Below are positions 24,881 to 33,372 of a stretch of 64,000 nt of DNA, in pieces; the first letter of the stretch is position 1; every line of letters begins with the position of its first letter. A model generated the notes under the pieces. It saw nothing but the letters and a program-made list of their open reading frames with translations. It was not told the DNA's origin and made no database searches. This DNA is from Bog-159 sp963738345 (GTDB taxonomy: Bacteria > Acidobacteriota > Terriglobia > Bryobacterales > Bryobacteraceae): contig CAVTWI010000002.1 of NCBI GenBank assembly GCA_963738345.1, positions 4,340,001 to 4,404,000 of the forward strand. The letters run 5' to 3'. The position numbers were made by a program, and so were the translations under genes.

Positions 24881-27800
24881 TTAGAACTGCACCACTTGCT
24901 TCAACACCGGAGATGTGGAGGCATTGAAGTCCACGTTTCCTCCGTAGACGGCGGTGATCGACAGCGTGCCGGTCGGGAGGTGAGTGGTGACGAAGGTGGC
25001 CTGGTGCGTTGACGCATTCAGCGTTCCGGTGCCTAAAGTGGTCGAGCCGTTCTTGAAGGTTATCGTGCCGGCTGGGGCGCCTCCGTACTCGCCGGTCACC
25101 GTGGCCGTAAACGTGACTTTGCCGCCTAAGGTGGATGGGTTCGGCGCGGAAGTCAACTTAGTGATGGTGGACGCCTTGACGACTGTCTGAGTCAAGACGG
25201 GCGAAGTGCTACCCGCATAAGTGCCGCTGCCGGCATATGACGCGGTGATGGAGTTGCTTCCCAGGTTTAGCGTAACCGGATGGAGCGTCACTTTTCCGGC
25301 GCTTAGCGTACCGGTGCCCAGTTGGGTGGTACCGCTGAAGAACGTCACCGTACCGGTGGGAGTGCCGCTGGCCGCAGTAACCGTAGCAGTAAAAGCCACA
25401 CCCTGATAGAACTGGGACGGGTTGATGCTCGAGGTCACCGCGGTAGTGGTGGCGGTACCCACCGAGAACTTCAGCGTTTCGTTGCTTTCCACGTTGCCGG
25501 CATTGTCAGTGCTATGGAAGGTTAGCGTGTGACTGCCCAAAGCCGATACCGAGAAAGGACCGGTGTAAGTAGTGACTGCCCCGCCATCCAACTGATACAC
25601 CGTGCCAGCGACGCCGCTGGTAGCGTCCGTAGCAGTCAGGGTAACTTGGGAAGGTACGGCATTGGTCGCCAAGCCCGTGGTGTGGGGCGCGACGGTGTCG
25701 TAGCCGATGGGGCCGTATTGGTAATACGAGTTGTAGCCGGTGTTATCCCAAGCCCGCACCTTCACCGAGTGCCAGCCTTGTCCGGAACCTACGGAGCAGG
25801 CCGTGGTGCCCGCGAAATCGAGGCAACCGCTGCTCGTGTTGGGAAACTGCGGCCCGCTGTAGAACGAGTTGCCGGTGCCGGGAGTGGCTTCGATCTGGGG
25901 GTCGCCGGGGTCGGTATCCCAGGCCTGGCTGAAGCCCGCTAAGCCGACGATTTCCTTGCCCGTGGTGGCGGTGTCGTAAATGGTCCAGCTCACTTTCTGG
26001 TTGGTGTTATACCACTTACTCAAGGCTGGACCGGTGAAGTTAACGACAGGCGGCCCAAGGTCGCCCACGAGGTAGAAGTTGATGGCCCAGGCCAATTGCA
26101 GGAAATTGAAGGAGCCCCAACCGGTCACTTCGTCGCGGCCGGTGGCGGCGCAAAAGAAGGGGAGGTGATTGGCGATGGTAATGTCGTTGTTGTTGCAGCC
26201 CGAAGTGATGTCGTAGAACGGGTAATGCGGGGCAAATCCGCGATTCAGCCCGAAGTAATAGAGGTAGTAATTGCCGATGCCGATGGGCGCGCAGCCTTCG
26301 GCGCCGGAACATCCGCCGGTAAAAGAGCCGATGTAGAGCATGTAGGCGTTAGCTTGGGCGAAGAAGCCGGCGACTTCGGGCGCCACGATGCTGGTGCCGC
26401 CGGTTGGGCTCAGGGCGCCGCTGAAGTAGAAATTCTGGGGATGGTACAGCCAATCGGCATTGAGTGCGATGTCGGGGACCGGCCGCTTGGAACCGCTGGG
26501 CAAGCCCATGGATGACGGGGCCGCGTAGTAGGCGCTGTAGCCGCCGCCTCCTCCGCCATCATTGGTGGCGCAACCATCCGCACCGCCGGTCCAGGCTTCC
26601 TCATCGTCGAATATTGGACCTAGGGATAGCTGGAGAGAGGATCCTCCGGCGGAGACGAGGTCGGGGTCCGATCCGGGATAGGTGACCGCGTCGTGAGTCT
26701 CGCAACCGGAGGTGGCGCCGCCATCGTCCGCGAAGGCGATGAGGGTCCAGCCCTGGCCGATCATGGAGTTAAAGACACCGTGATCGGTATCCATGAGCGA
26801 CTGCGAGGCGCAATCGAATTCTGCGCAGCCCCAACTGGTGCTCAGTACGCGCGCATAGCCATCGCTCAAGGCGTGGTTGTAGGCGTCGGTAAAGGTGGAT
26901 GTATTGGTATTGGCGCCTTCGTAGGCGTAGACCATGGCGGTGTTGGCAACGGCGCCGAAGCTATTGGCCATGGCTGTCGACCACTCGACATCGAGCGTGC
27001 CTTCGCCGTCGGGAGTTGTGGATGTTCCATCGATGGGAAACTGCTGCCAGTGGTCGGCAAGGTATGGGTAAGTGTTGTGGAAGCCGGTAATATCGCTGCC
27101 GCTCAACACTCCGGCGCTAACTATCGCGATGGAGGTTTCCTTGGGCGTGGTGTTGGGATTATTTAGGGGGTTACAGCAGTGTCCCAGGGCATCCAACGCG
27201 TTGGTGTCGTAAGCTTGGGAGCTGAATATATCGGTGGGATCGTAGGCACCGTTGGTGAAGCCCGGTTTGGCGCCGGCCAATTTGGTGCGGTCGCCTTGGT
27301 GACTGCCACCTTCGCCTACGGCGTAGACGGGACCCGGCGAGTATACGGGAAAGACAGGGTCCGGGTAGCCGTGATGTCCGGATTTCATCACCTGAATGTT
27401 ATTCAGCCCGCCGATGGAGTGGACTATGTTAGCGAGGGTGGCGGGGATGGACGGATTGCGGTCATTGGAGTAGTAAGTGGCGCCATTGATCAGGTAGTTA
27501 TTGATCTTGACGGCGAGCGCGGATTCGATGGCGGAGACGGGCGCTTCCACATCGACTAGAAGGCGGTTGGCGAAGCGATAGGTCACAGTTAGGCCGTGGG
27601 CTTGGGCCCAATCGACCACGGCCTGTTCGTCTTGGGCGGAGGGCGAGAAGCGCGCATTCCACTCGCCGGCGGTTAGGAAATGCATGAACTGCGGCGATCC
27701 TTTAGTTTGGAGCGATTGCAGGAATTGTTCTTCTTCGGCTAGATGCGGGTGTTGCAGGCCGAAGACGAGGCGGAGCATTTGACTGGACGTGAATGATCCG

Positions 27801-27943
27801 GCGGGTTGGGCTTTACCGTTTGCGACGGCCGGGGGCACGTGCCCGGGGAGTGGCAGGGCGGCTGACTGCGATAGACACGGGAGAGCGGCGGCAAGCATTA
27901 GGATGCATTGGGCTGCGAAACATTTGGATTGCGCGATTCTCAT
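24881..27943 (-). CDS. Secreted S53 peptidase with Ig-like C-terminal repeats
   Basis: 1020 residues. The signal peptide spans residues 1-28 (CILMLAAALPCLSQSAA) and the pro-kumamolisin domain about 45-185. The catalytic domain spans about 265-640 with E314 and D318 (GEGTLDVEWS), oxyanion D406 (AFADDGG) and S518 (GGTSIVAPEVAG). The calcium-site motifs are DITSGCNNND and a later GRDEVTGWGS. Behind it come a cohesin/Ig-like segment with disulfide-type Cys, a VTLTATDATSGVAGTVYQL domain and two Big_3_5-type Ig repeats (GTPTGTVTFFSGTTQLGTG; GGAPAGTITFKNGSTTLGTG). It is an extracellular acid protease likely anchored or targeted by its Ig tail. Its ATG overlaps the end of the tectonin gene upstream. 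Confidence 0.9.
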   Translation of the reverse strand: MRIAQSKCFAAQCILMLAAALPCLSQSAALPLPGHVPPAVANGKAQPAGSFTSSQMLRLVFGLQHPHLAEEEQFLQSLQTKGSPQFMHFLTAGEWNARFSPSAQDEQAVVDWAQAHGLTVTYRFANRLLVDVEAPVSAIESALAVKINNYLINGATYYSNDRNPSIPATLANIVHSIGGLNNIQVMKSGHHGYPDPVFPVYSPGPVYAVGEGGSHQGDRTKLAGAKPGFTNGAYDPTDIFSSQAYDTNALDALGHCCNPLNNPNTTPKETSIAIVSAGVLSGSDITGFHNTYPYLADHWQQFPIDGTSTTPDGEGTLDVEWSTAMANSFGAVANTAMVYAYEGANTNTSTFTDAYNHALSDGYARVLSTSWGCAEFDCASQSLMDTDHGVFNSMIGQGWTLIAFADDGGATSGCETHDAVTYPGSDPDLVSAGGSSLQLSLGPIFDDEEAWTGGADGCATNDGGGGGGYSAYYAAPSSMGLPSGSKRPVPDIALNADWLYHPQNFYFSGALSPTGGTSIVAPEVAGFFAQANAYMLYIGSFTGGCSGAEGCAPIGIGNYYLYYFGLNRGFAPHYPFYDITSGCNNNDITIANHLPFFCAATGRDEVTGWGSFNFLQLAWAINFYLVGDLGPPVVNFTGPALSKWYNTNQKVSWTIYDTATTGKEIVGLAGFSQAWDTDPGDPQIEATPGTGNSFYSGPQFPNTSSGCLDFAGTTACSVGSGQGWHSVKVRAWDNTGYNSYYQYGPIGYDTVAPHTTGLATNAVPSQVTLTATDATSGVAGTVYQLDGGAVTTYTGPFSVSALGSHTLTFHSTDNAGNVESNETLKFSVGTATTTAVTSSINPSQFYQGVAFTATVTAASGTPTGTVTFFSGTTQLGTGTLSAGKVTLHPVTLNLGSNSITASYAGSGTYAGSTSPVLTQTVVKASTITKLTSAPNPSTLGGKVTFTATVTGEYGGAPAGTITFKNGSTTLGTGTLNASTHQATFVTTHLPTGTLSITAVYGGNVDFNASTSPVLKQVVQF

Positions 27944-28696
27944 TTTATAGTCCTCTCTTTTTGTCTGTTTCGGCTAAGGGTCCGGATAAGCGAGAAGATA
28001 GAACCAGCGGAATTGACGCCCCAGACGCCATTTCCGCCGGCCGCGATTTGAATGAACATGGCAGATCCGTCAACCAGCACGAAGCCGGGGAGTGGTCATA
28101 GCGGCAGGCTTTACCCGAACCATCGAGTCCCCACACGTCGTTCACTCCGACGGGGATCTGCTGCAAAGTGCCACCAATTTGGATCCATTGTTGCGTTTGG
28201 AAGTTGTACTGGAAGATATCTGCGGCAGAGTTGAGACCCCAGACATCGCCCCCTCCAGTGCTGATTCGGGTCATGGAACCGGAGAACGGAATGTTGTCGA
28301 ATACGGCGGTGCAATAGTTGTACCGGTACACGCCACCGCCATTTAGGCCCAATACTTCGTACGGATGGCAGTTATCGGTATAGCTATCGCCGACCGTGAT
28401 TTGGGTTAGAACGCCGGACACCGATGAACTAATGCCCCAAACCGCGTCGCTTTGCAGCAGGCTTCCACCGCCCACAGCCACGTGTGTGAGGGTGCCCGCT
28501 ACCTGGACGAATTTGGCGTTGGGCGCATTGTAACGGTAGACCTTGTGAGGAGAGTTAATACCCCAAACCTCCGCGCGTCCGGCGACCACCTGGGTGAGGA
28601 CGCCAGGAACCGATTCGAAGACCTGGGCCGAGGCCGGGATCACCAGAGACCCCGGCAAGAGACGGAAGCAGCTAGTAACAAGATCCAACGATTCAT
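27940..28696 (-). CDS. Secreted tectonin-repeat beta-propeller protein (two frameshifts)
   Basis: Five or so tectonin repeats of about 35-40 residues: GVLTQVVAGRAEVWGINS, GTLTHVAVGGG, GSMTRISTGGGDVWGLNS, GTLQQIPVGVNDVWGLDG. Tectonins bind glycans such as LPS or N-acetylglucosamine-type ligands. The start MNRWILLLAASVSC at 28696 is a signal peptide with GGAAA-like ribosome site. A shift inside it near 28655 joins the PASAQVFESVPG frame, and a second near 28070 restores MFIQIAAGGNGVWGVNSAGS, ending at TGA 27940-27942 overlapping the S53 start. The coupling suggests the lectin-like propeller and the protease are co-produced. Confidence 0.75.
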
Positions 28697-28903
28697 GATT
28701 TCCTTTTTCCCAATTTGTGCATCCTGACTCACATCCGCACCGATGCAGCATGGCGGAATTGGGCCGGAATTACAATAGTGCGGGCCTGTCGCGCGTCTTA
28801 CTTTTTCCTGTCGCCTGAAGTCAAACAAAACAGGGAAGATGAGAGGGATGCCCGAAAACTGGCGTAAAATGAAATCTTCCCCGCCAGAGGGAGTGCTGAG
28901 TCA

Positions 28904-30828
28904 TTGGAGCCGGCCAGAATCCCAAAAATCATCACGTTTGGAGAGGATTTCGAGCTCGACGCAGAGTCCTACACGCTGCGGCGAGCCGGTCGTGTGCTCA
29001 AACTGGAGCGCATCCCGATGGAAATTCTGCTGTTCCTGGTGGAGCAGAAGGGGCAGCTGGTCAGCCGCCAACAGATCGTGGAAAAGATCTGGGGGGAGAA
29101 GGCGTTCCTCGATACCGACAACAGCATTAATGGTGCCATCCGAAAAATCCGATCCATTCTGAAAGACGATCCAGAGGAGCCGCGTTTCATCCAAACCGTT
29201 ACGGGGAAGGGATACCGTTTCATGGCGCCTGTGGATGTACGACGAGCAAGTATCGCCGGAGGTTGCGGCTAGGGAAGTTCCGCCTCGCGAATCGGCGGTT
29301 CAGCCAGCCCGTTCGAAGTGGCCGCTGGTTCTGGGAATTGCGATTGGACTCGTAGCAGTACTCGCCGTCCTGGGCCTTTACCTAAGACGGAGCAAGCCGT
29401 GTTACGCGCGCCGCCACGCCCGCCGGCAGGGTGATGCTGGCCGTGCTGCCCTTCGAAAACCTCACTGGCGATCCAGGGCAGGATTATTTCAGCGATGGCT
29501 TTACCGAGGAAATGATCACACAACTTGGACGGACGGATCCGGCCAAGATGGGCGTGATTGCGCGGACTTCGGTCATGGTCTATAAGCGCAACCCGCGGCC
29601 GCTCGATGAGATCGGGCGCAAGCTGGGGTGCAATACGTAATTGAAGGCAGCGTGCGCCGCGATGCGGAACAAGTGCGCATTACCGCTCAGCTGATCCAGA
29701 TAAAAGACCAGACCCACGTCTGGGCCAAAGAGTATGACCGGGACATGAAGAATCTGCTGGTCCTGCAAGGCGAAATTGCGCAGGAAATTGCGGACGAGAC
29801 CGAGCTCGCTCTCGGCGGCCAGCGAAGCCCAACGCTACGCCGGACATCGGCTGGCAGCCTCGGGCACCACATCGTATGAGGCTTACGACCTTTATTTGAG
29901 AGGGACGCTATTTCTGGAACAAGCGAGCCGGGGAAAATTTTGAGCGGGCGGCCCAGTATTTCCAACAAGCCATCGGGAAGGACCCGCACTACGCCCGGGC
30001 TTATGCCGGCTTGGCCGACACCTACGGATTGATGGGCACCTGGAAGATGGCCCCGCGCAACGAATTCATGCCGAAGGCACGCACGGCCGCCCTGCAGGCG
30101 CTAAAGATCGATGAGAGCTCTTGCGGAAGCTCACGCCTCTTTGGCTCTGGTGGCGGAGAACTACGATTACGACTGGAAAACCGCGGAGAAGGAATTTCAG
30201 CGCGCCATTCAGCTCGATCCCGATTACGCCACGGGGCGCCAGTGGTACGCCGAATATCTTTCCTGGCAGGGACGTTTCGAGGAAGCCCTGGCGGAGAGCG
30301 ACCGTGCTCAGCGGCTCGATCCGCTGTCGCTGATTATGGCTACGCGATCGTGGCACTATCCTGTATTACTCGCGCCAGTACGATCAGGCCATCGCGCGAG
30401 TGCCGCGCCGTGCTCGGTATGGACCCTGGAGTTTGGCTCGCGCGAGCATTCGCTTATCTATGCATTAGTGAAGGAGGGCAAGTTCCCGAAGCTCTGGAAG
30501 AAATCGAAGGCGGACCGAGTACTGAGCGATCTGCCTGGCTGTGGGCGCACAAGACGTATATTTATGGCCAGTGGGGCCGAACCGGCACAAGCCCAACTGC
30601 TTTGGTGAAATTTGCACAGCTCGCCCCCCAGACTGCGCGATCGGACCAAGGGTCGAGTTTTAGTCTACATTGGCGCTCGGGCGGAAAGATCAGGCTATCG
30701 CTCTGCTACAAAAAGTCATATGCAGAGCATTCCAATTGGTGACCAGCCTTAAGGTAGACCCCCGGTACGATTCTCTGCGCGACGACCCGAAGTTTAAGGA
30801 GTTACTTCGAAGGTTGTGGCCGCGATAA
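28904..30828 (+). CDS. Winged-helix/TolB-like/TPR transcriptional regulator (several frameshifts)
   Basis: The N-terminal OmpR/PhoB-type DNA-binding domain is clear: FELDAESYTLRRAGRVLKLE, LFLVEQKGQLVSRQQIVEKI and FIQTVTGKGYRFMAPV. After a shift near 29260 a membrane helix follows (WPLVLGIAIGLVAVLAVLGL). Next comes a TolB-like/adenylate-cyclase-associated domain, MLAVLPFENLTGDPGQDYFS and RITAQLIQIKDQTHVWAKEY. TPR-type helices to the end include YARAYAGLADTYGLMGTW and LDPDYATGRQWYAEYLSWQG, stopping at TAA 30826-30828. This architecture (CadC-like with C-terminal TPRs) is abundant in Acidobacteria. The start is a TTG with GAGGGAG upstream. At least six frame changes are needed. The target genes are unknown; the adjacent divergent tectonin-S53 operon is a candidate. 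Confidence 0.75.
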
Positions 30829-30834
30829 TTGTGA

Positions 30835-31152
30835 CCATCCCTTGCTGTCGGGGCGCTGTTCGCGCCGCTCCGCGTACACCACGCCGCGTTGGGATTCGAT
30901 GATTTGGAACCGGGCTGAGGTCGCGGATGCGGTGCGATTCCATGTTCATCATGAGTTCGAGCGCGGAGCAGGGGACCTAGTCGGTATAGCCGCAGTATCT
31001 TCGGTGAGATAAGCGTTGTTACTGCCGCGGTTCATTTCCATCTGGTTATCGAACTCTTCGGGGCCGTGTTTCCTGGTGCCGTTAAACATTATGTGCTCCA
31101 AGAAATGGAAGAGGCCTGTATTAATCAGAACCATGAATCCAGCGACCGGCAA
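30835..31152 (-). pseudogene. Remnant of an M16 (insulinase-like) zinc peptidase
   Basis: The stretch GLFHFLEHIMFNGTRKHGPE contains the inverted zinc motif HxxEH of M16 peptidases and is followed by FDNQMEMNRGSNNAYLTEDT. In other frames, matching downstream pieces (SALELMMNMESHRIRDL, QRGVVYAERREQRPDS) continue to about 30840. The fragment lacks the beginning of the fold and everything after about residue 110 of a domain of over 400, and neighbours on both sides are unrelated. It therefore looks like a decayed, truncated gene and not merely a frameshift. Confidence 0.7.
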
Positions 31153-31217
31153 TTTGACTGGACTTCATATGGGGTCATATATCTAAGCGGAAAGGCATTG
31201 CACCCAGAGGGTGGGAG

Positions 31218-31890
31218 TCAAGCTGTATCCGCGGCGACTGGAAGCAGGTCGGCGAAGACGAAGCCGTCCGCGTCGCGCAACTGCGGCCGCGACCGCAATC
31301 GGATGTTCGAACATAGGGCCGGCGTAGGCGAAGGTATGGAACTCGCCATTCTCGCCGCAGGGATCAATGTGGGGGGGGAGGTCAGCCAGCAGCGCGGCGT
31401 CGAATTCGCGGCCGGCGAAGCGCGGGTCTAAGACTTTCTTATCGATGCAGGTGATTCTGGCGCGCAGGCCTCCGTACATCATCTGGGCGGCTAGTTCGCA
31501 CGTGGGGATTTCCCAGAGGGGGAATAGCGGCTCCAGGCCCGTGCCGGCCAATTTCTGTTCGCGATATTGGCGGATGTCGCGGAGGAACAAGTCGCCGAAA
31601 GCAATGGCGTTGAAACCATCGGCGACCGCGGCGCGGCATGCTTCCGCCATACGGTGTTCGTATTCGTCGTCGGAGCAGGGCCAGGGAAGTTCGATGGCGC
31701 GTAATGGCAGTCCTGCTGCGGCGGCTTGGGCCTGCACCAGGATACGGCGCACGGCATGCATGGCTACGCGTCCGGCAACTTCGTTAAAGGTCGTGAGCAG
31801 ACCCGCAACTCCTATATTGCGGCTCCGCATCAGGTGCAGAGCCCAAGCGCTATCCTTGCCGCTCGACCACGAAAGAAGGACGCGTTGCAA
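31218..31890 (-). CDS. Dph6-like ATP-binding protein (adenine nucleotide alpha-hydrolase fold; one frameshift)
   Basis: About 225 residues. The PP-loop SWSSGKDSAWAL is near residue 8 and the late motif GENGEFHTFAYAGP near 185, as in Dph6/diphthine-ammonia ligase relatives. Bacteria lack diphthamide, so bacterial members are amide-forming ligases of unknown substrate. The best start is a TTG at 31890; a longer open frame upstream overlaps the neighbouring membrane protein and is rejected. A shift near 31270 replaces the last residues; the corrected end ADGFVFADLLPVAADTA stops at TGA 31218-31220. It is 17 bases after the membrane protein gene, probably one operon. Confidence 0.75.
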
Positions 31891-31907
31891 CGGTGGCTCG
31901 CGATTCG

Positions 31908-32438
31908 TTATGCCAGCGCTGGAACTCGCTCGGCGGTACGAAGCGTACGGCTGAGCCAAGCGTGCAATCCGAACAGAACGCCGGAGTAAACCAGATCGCC
32001 CGCCAGAGTACGTCCGAAGAAGGGAATGGCTTGGGTGAAGCAGAGCGCCAGTCCGGCCGCGGTATGTGCGTACCAGGTGCCGAAGGCCCAGGTGGCGAAA
32101 TTGGAGATGAGGAAGAACTGCGCGCTGCACAGCAGGCAGGCCGCGCCAATACGGATCGGGCTTTCGGTCGTTTGCAGACGGCGGCCGATCCAGACGCTGA
32201 TCATGAAGCTGAGATACACGAACGGCGTGGCGACGGAATAACCGCCCAGTAGCGGATCGGTAACGGCCATCAGTAGCAGCGGCAGGGCGAATGCCTGCCA
32301 ACCGCGGAGACGCGCACCGGCGTACAAGCTCATACCGCCCACGGGGGCGAAGTTCGGCGCGTGAGGCAGCAGACGGGCCACCGCGCCGAGAACAGTCAAG
32401 CTCAGCGCCAACGGCCGAACGTTATTTCCTCGATCCAT
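31908..32438 (-). CDS. DUF6580-like integral membrane protein
   Basis: 176 residues with about five hydrophobic spans. Features are RLLPHAPNFAPVGGMSLYAG near residue 22, AFALPLLLMAVTDPLLGGY near 50 and the GDLVYSGVLFGLHAWL end. The HxPNFxPxxAMxLFxGA-like pattern is typical of the DUF6580 family, related in layout to small ECF-type substrate-binding membrane subunits. Function is unknown. AAGGAGAG lies seven bases before the ATG. It lies downstream of the cobalamin adenosyltransferase on the same strand, which makes a cofactor-transport role conceivable but unproven. Confidence 0.65.
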   Translation of the reverse strand: MDRGNNVRPLALSLTVLGAVARLLPHAPNFAPVGGMSLYAGARLRGWQAFALPLLLMAVTDPLLGGYSVATPFVYLSFMISVWIGRRLQTTESPIRIGAACLLCSAQFFLISNFATWAFGTWYAHTAAGLALCFTQAIPFFGRTLAGDLVYSGVLFGLHAWLSRTLRTAERVPALA

Positions 32439-32473
32439 GTTCTCTCCTTAATCCCCTAGTGTACCGCCGCTCG

Positions 32474-33085
32474 CTAGCCGCCGCTTGCCGCGGAATTGGG
32501 CTCCCACAGCGTTTCGGGCGCGCCGGAGAGGCGGCTTGCCCAGCGGCTCCAAACGAAGAAGGCATCGCTCAAGCGGTTGAGGTATTTGATGGCCTCGGGG
32601 GTTACGGATTCCTGGCGGGACAGGGCGATCACCAGGCGTTCGGCGCGGCGGCAAATGGTGCGGCAGACGTGTAATTCGGCATTGAGCCGGGATCCGCCCG
32701 GCAGGACGAAAGACCGTAAGGGTTCTAGATCTTTGTTGGCGCGGTCCATCTCTGCTTCCAGTAGATCGATCTCGGCGGCGGTAATGCGGGCCTGGCGGGG
32801 ATGTACATCTTCGGGCAAGGTCGCCAGAATGGACCCCAGGTTGAACAATTCGTGTTGTACGCGCAGCAGGATGGCGGCGAGGCTCGCGACTGCCGGCTCC
32901 GCCGTAGCGGTCTGGCGCGCCAGTCCCACGAAGGCATTCAATTCGTCAAGGGTGCCATAGGACTCGATGCGCGCGGAATCTTTGGGTACGCGCTGGCCAC
33001 CGGCGAGGCTGGTTTCGCCGGTATCGCCCTGGCGCGTGTAGACGCGGTTGATGGCCATTCGCGGCTGTTCGAATTTAGGGTTCAT
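32474..33085 (-). CDS. ATP:cob(I)alamin adenosyltransferase, PduO type
   Basis: About 203 residues. The N-terminal RVYTRQGDTGETSLAGGQRV binds ATP. The helical bundle carries ARIESYGTLDELNAFVGLAR, LFNLGSILATLPED, FVLPGGSRLNAELHVCRTIC and RRAERLVIAL, all PduO/MMAB signatures. It transfers adenosyl from ATP to reduced corrin to make adenosylcobalamin. An ATG at 33085 or 33058 could be the start; neither has a clear ribosome site. It is divergent from the small coiled-coil gene at 33148. Confidence 0.9.
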   Translation of the reverse strand: MNPKFEQPRMAINRVYTRQGDTGETSLAGGQRVPKDSARIESYGTLDELNAFVGLARQTATAEPAVASLAAILLRVQHELFNLGSILATLPEDVHPRQARITAAEIDLLEAEMDRANKDLEPLRSFVLPGGSRLNAELHVCRTICRRAERLVIALSRQESVTPEAIKYLNRLSDAFFVWSRWASRLSGAPETLWEPNSAASGG

Positions 33086-33147
33086 GGATGAAGGATACAC
33101 TGCGAGCGGCTCCCGCTGGTATGATGAAGGAATCTCCGGGTGCCGCG

Positions 33148-33360
33148 ATGAGCATTGACGAACGCCTTGAAAAACTTACCGAACGCCACGAATCGTTGAC
33201 GCAAGCGGTAGACCTGCTGGCCGCTATGTACCAGCAAAACGAGCGGCGCTTGACGCAGGTGCTGGATGCCATCAACCGGCTGGCGAATATTGCCGAGGCG
33301 CACGACGTGAGGCTCGACAATCAAGAGCATTCAAGCGACGATCCGACACATGCGGCGTAG
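33148..33360 (+). CDS. Small coiled-coil protein
   Basis: 70 residues from ATG 33148: MSIDERLEKLTERHESLTQA, then VDLLAAMYQQNERRLTQVLD and AINRLANIAEAHDVRLDN. The heptad pattern of Leu/Ile/Val is clear and no membrane span is present. Similar short coiled coils are common as conserved hypotheticals in Acidobacteria. Upstream ATGs at 33088 and 33121 are possible but would overlap the divergent gene. Function is unknown. Confidence 0.55.
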   Translation: MSIDERLEKLTERHESLTQAVDLLAAMYQQNERRLTQVLDAINRLANIAEAHDVRLDNQEHSSDDPTHAA

Positions 33361-33372
33361 GCGGCGCGACCG

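Noticed and set aside
31183..32301. 372-residue version of the Dph6-like protein
   Set aside because: Its first 137 residues are an out-of-frame reading of the membrane protein gene; the true start is near 31890.
32439..33150. Cobalamin riboswitch near the adenosyltransferase gene
   Set aside because: The upstream gap is only about 60 bases and shared with a divergent gene; no room for a B12 aptamer.
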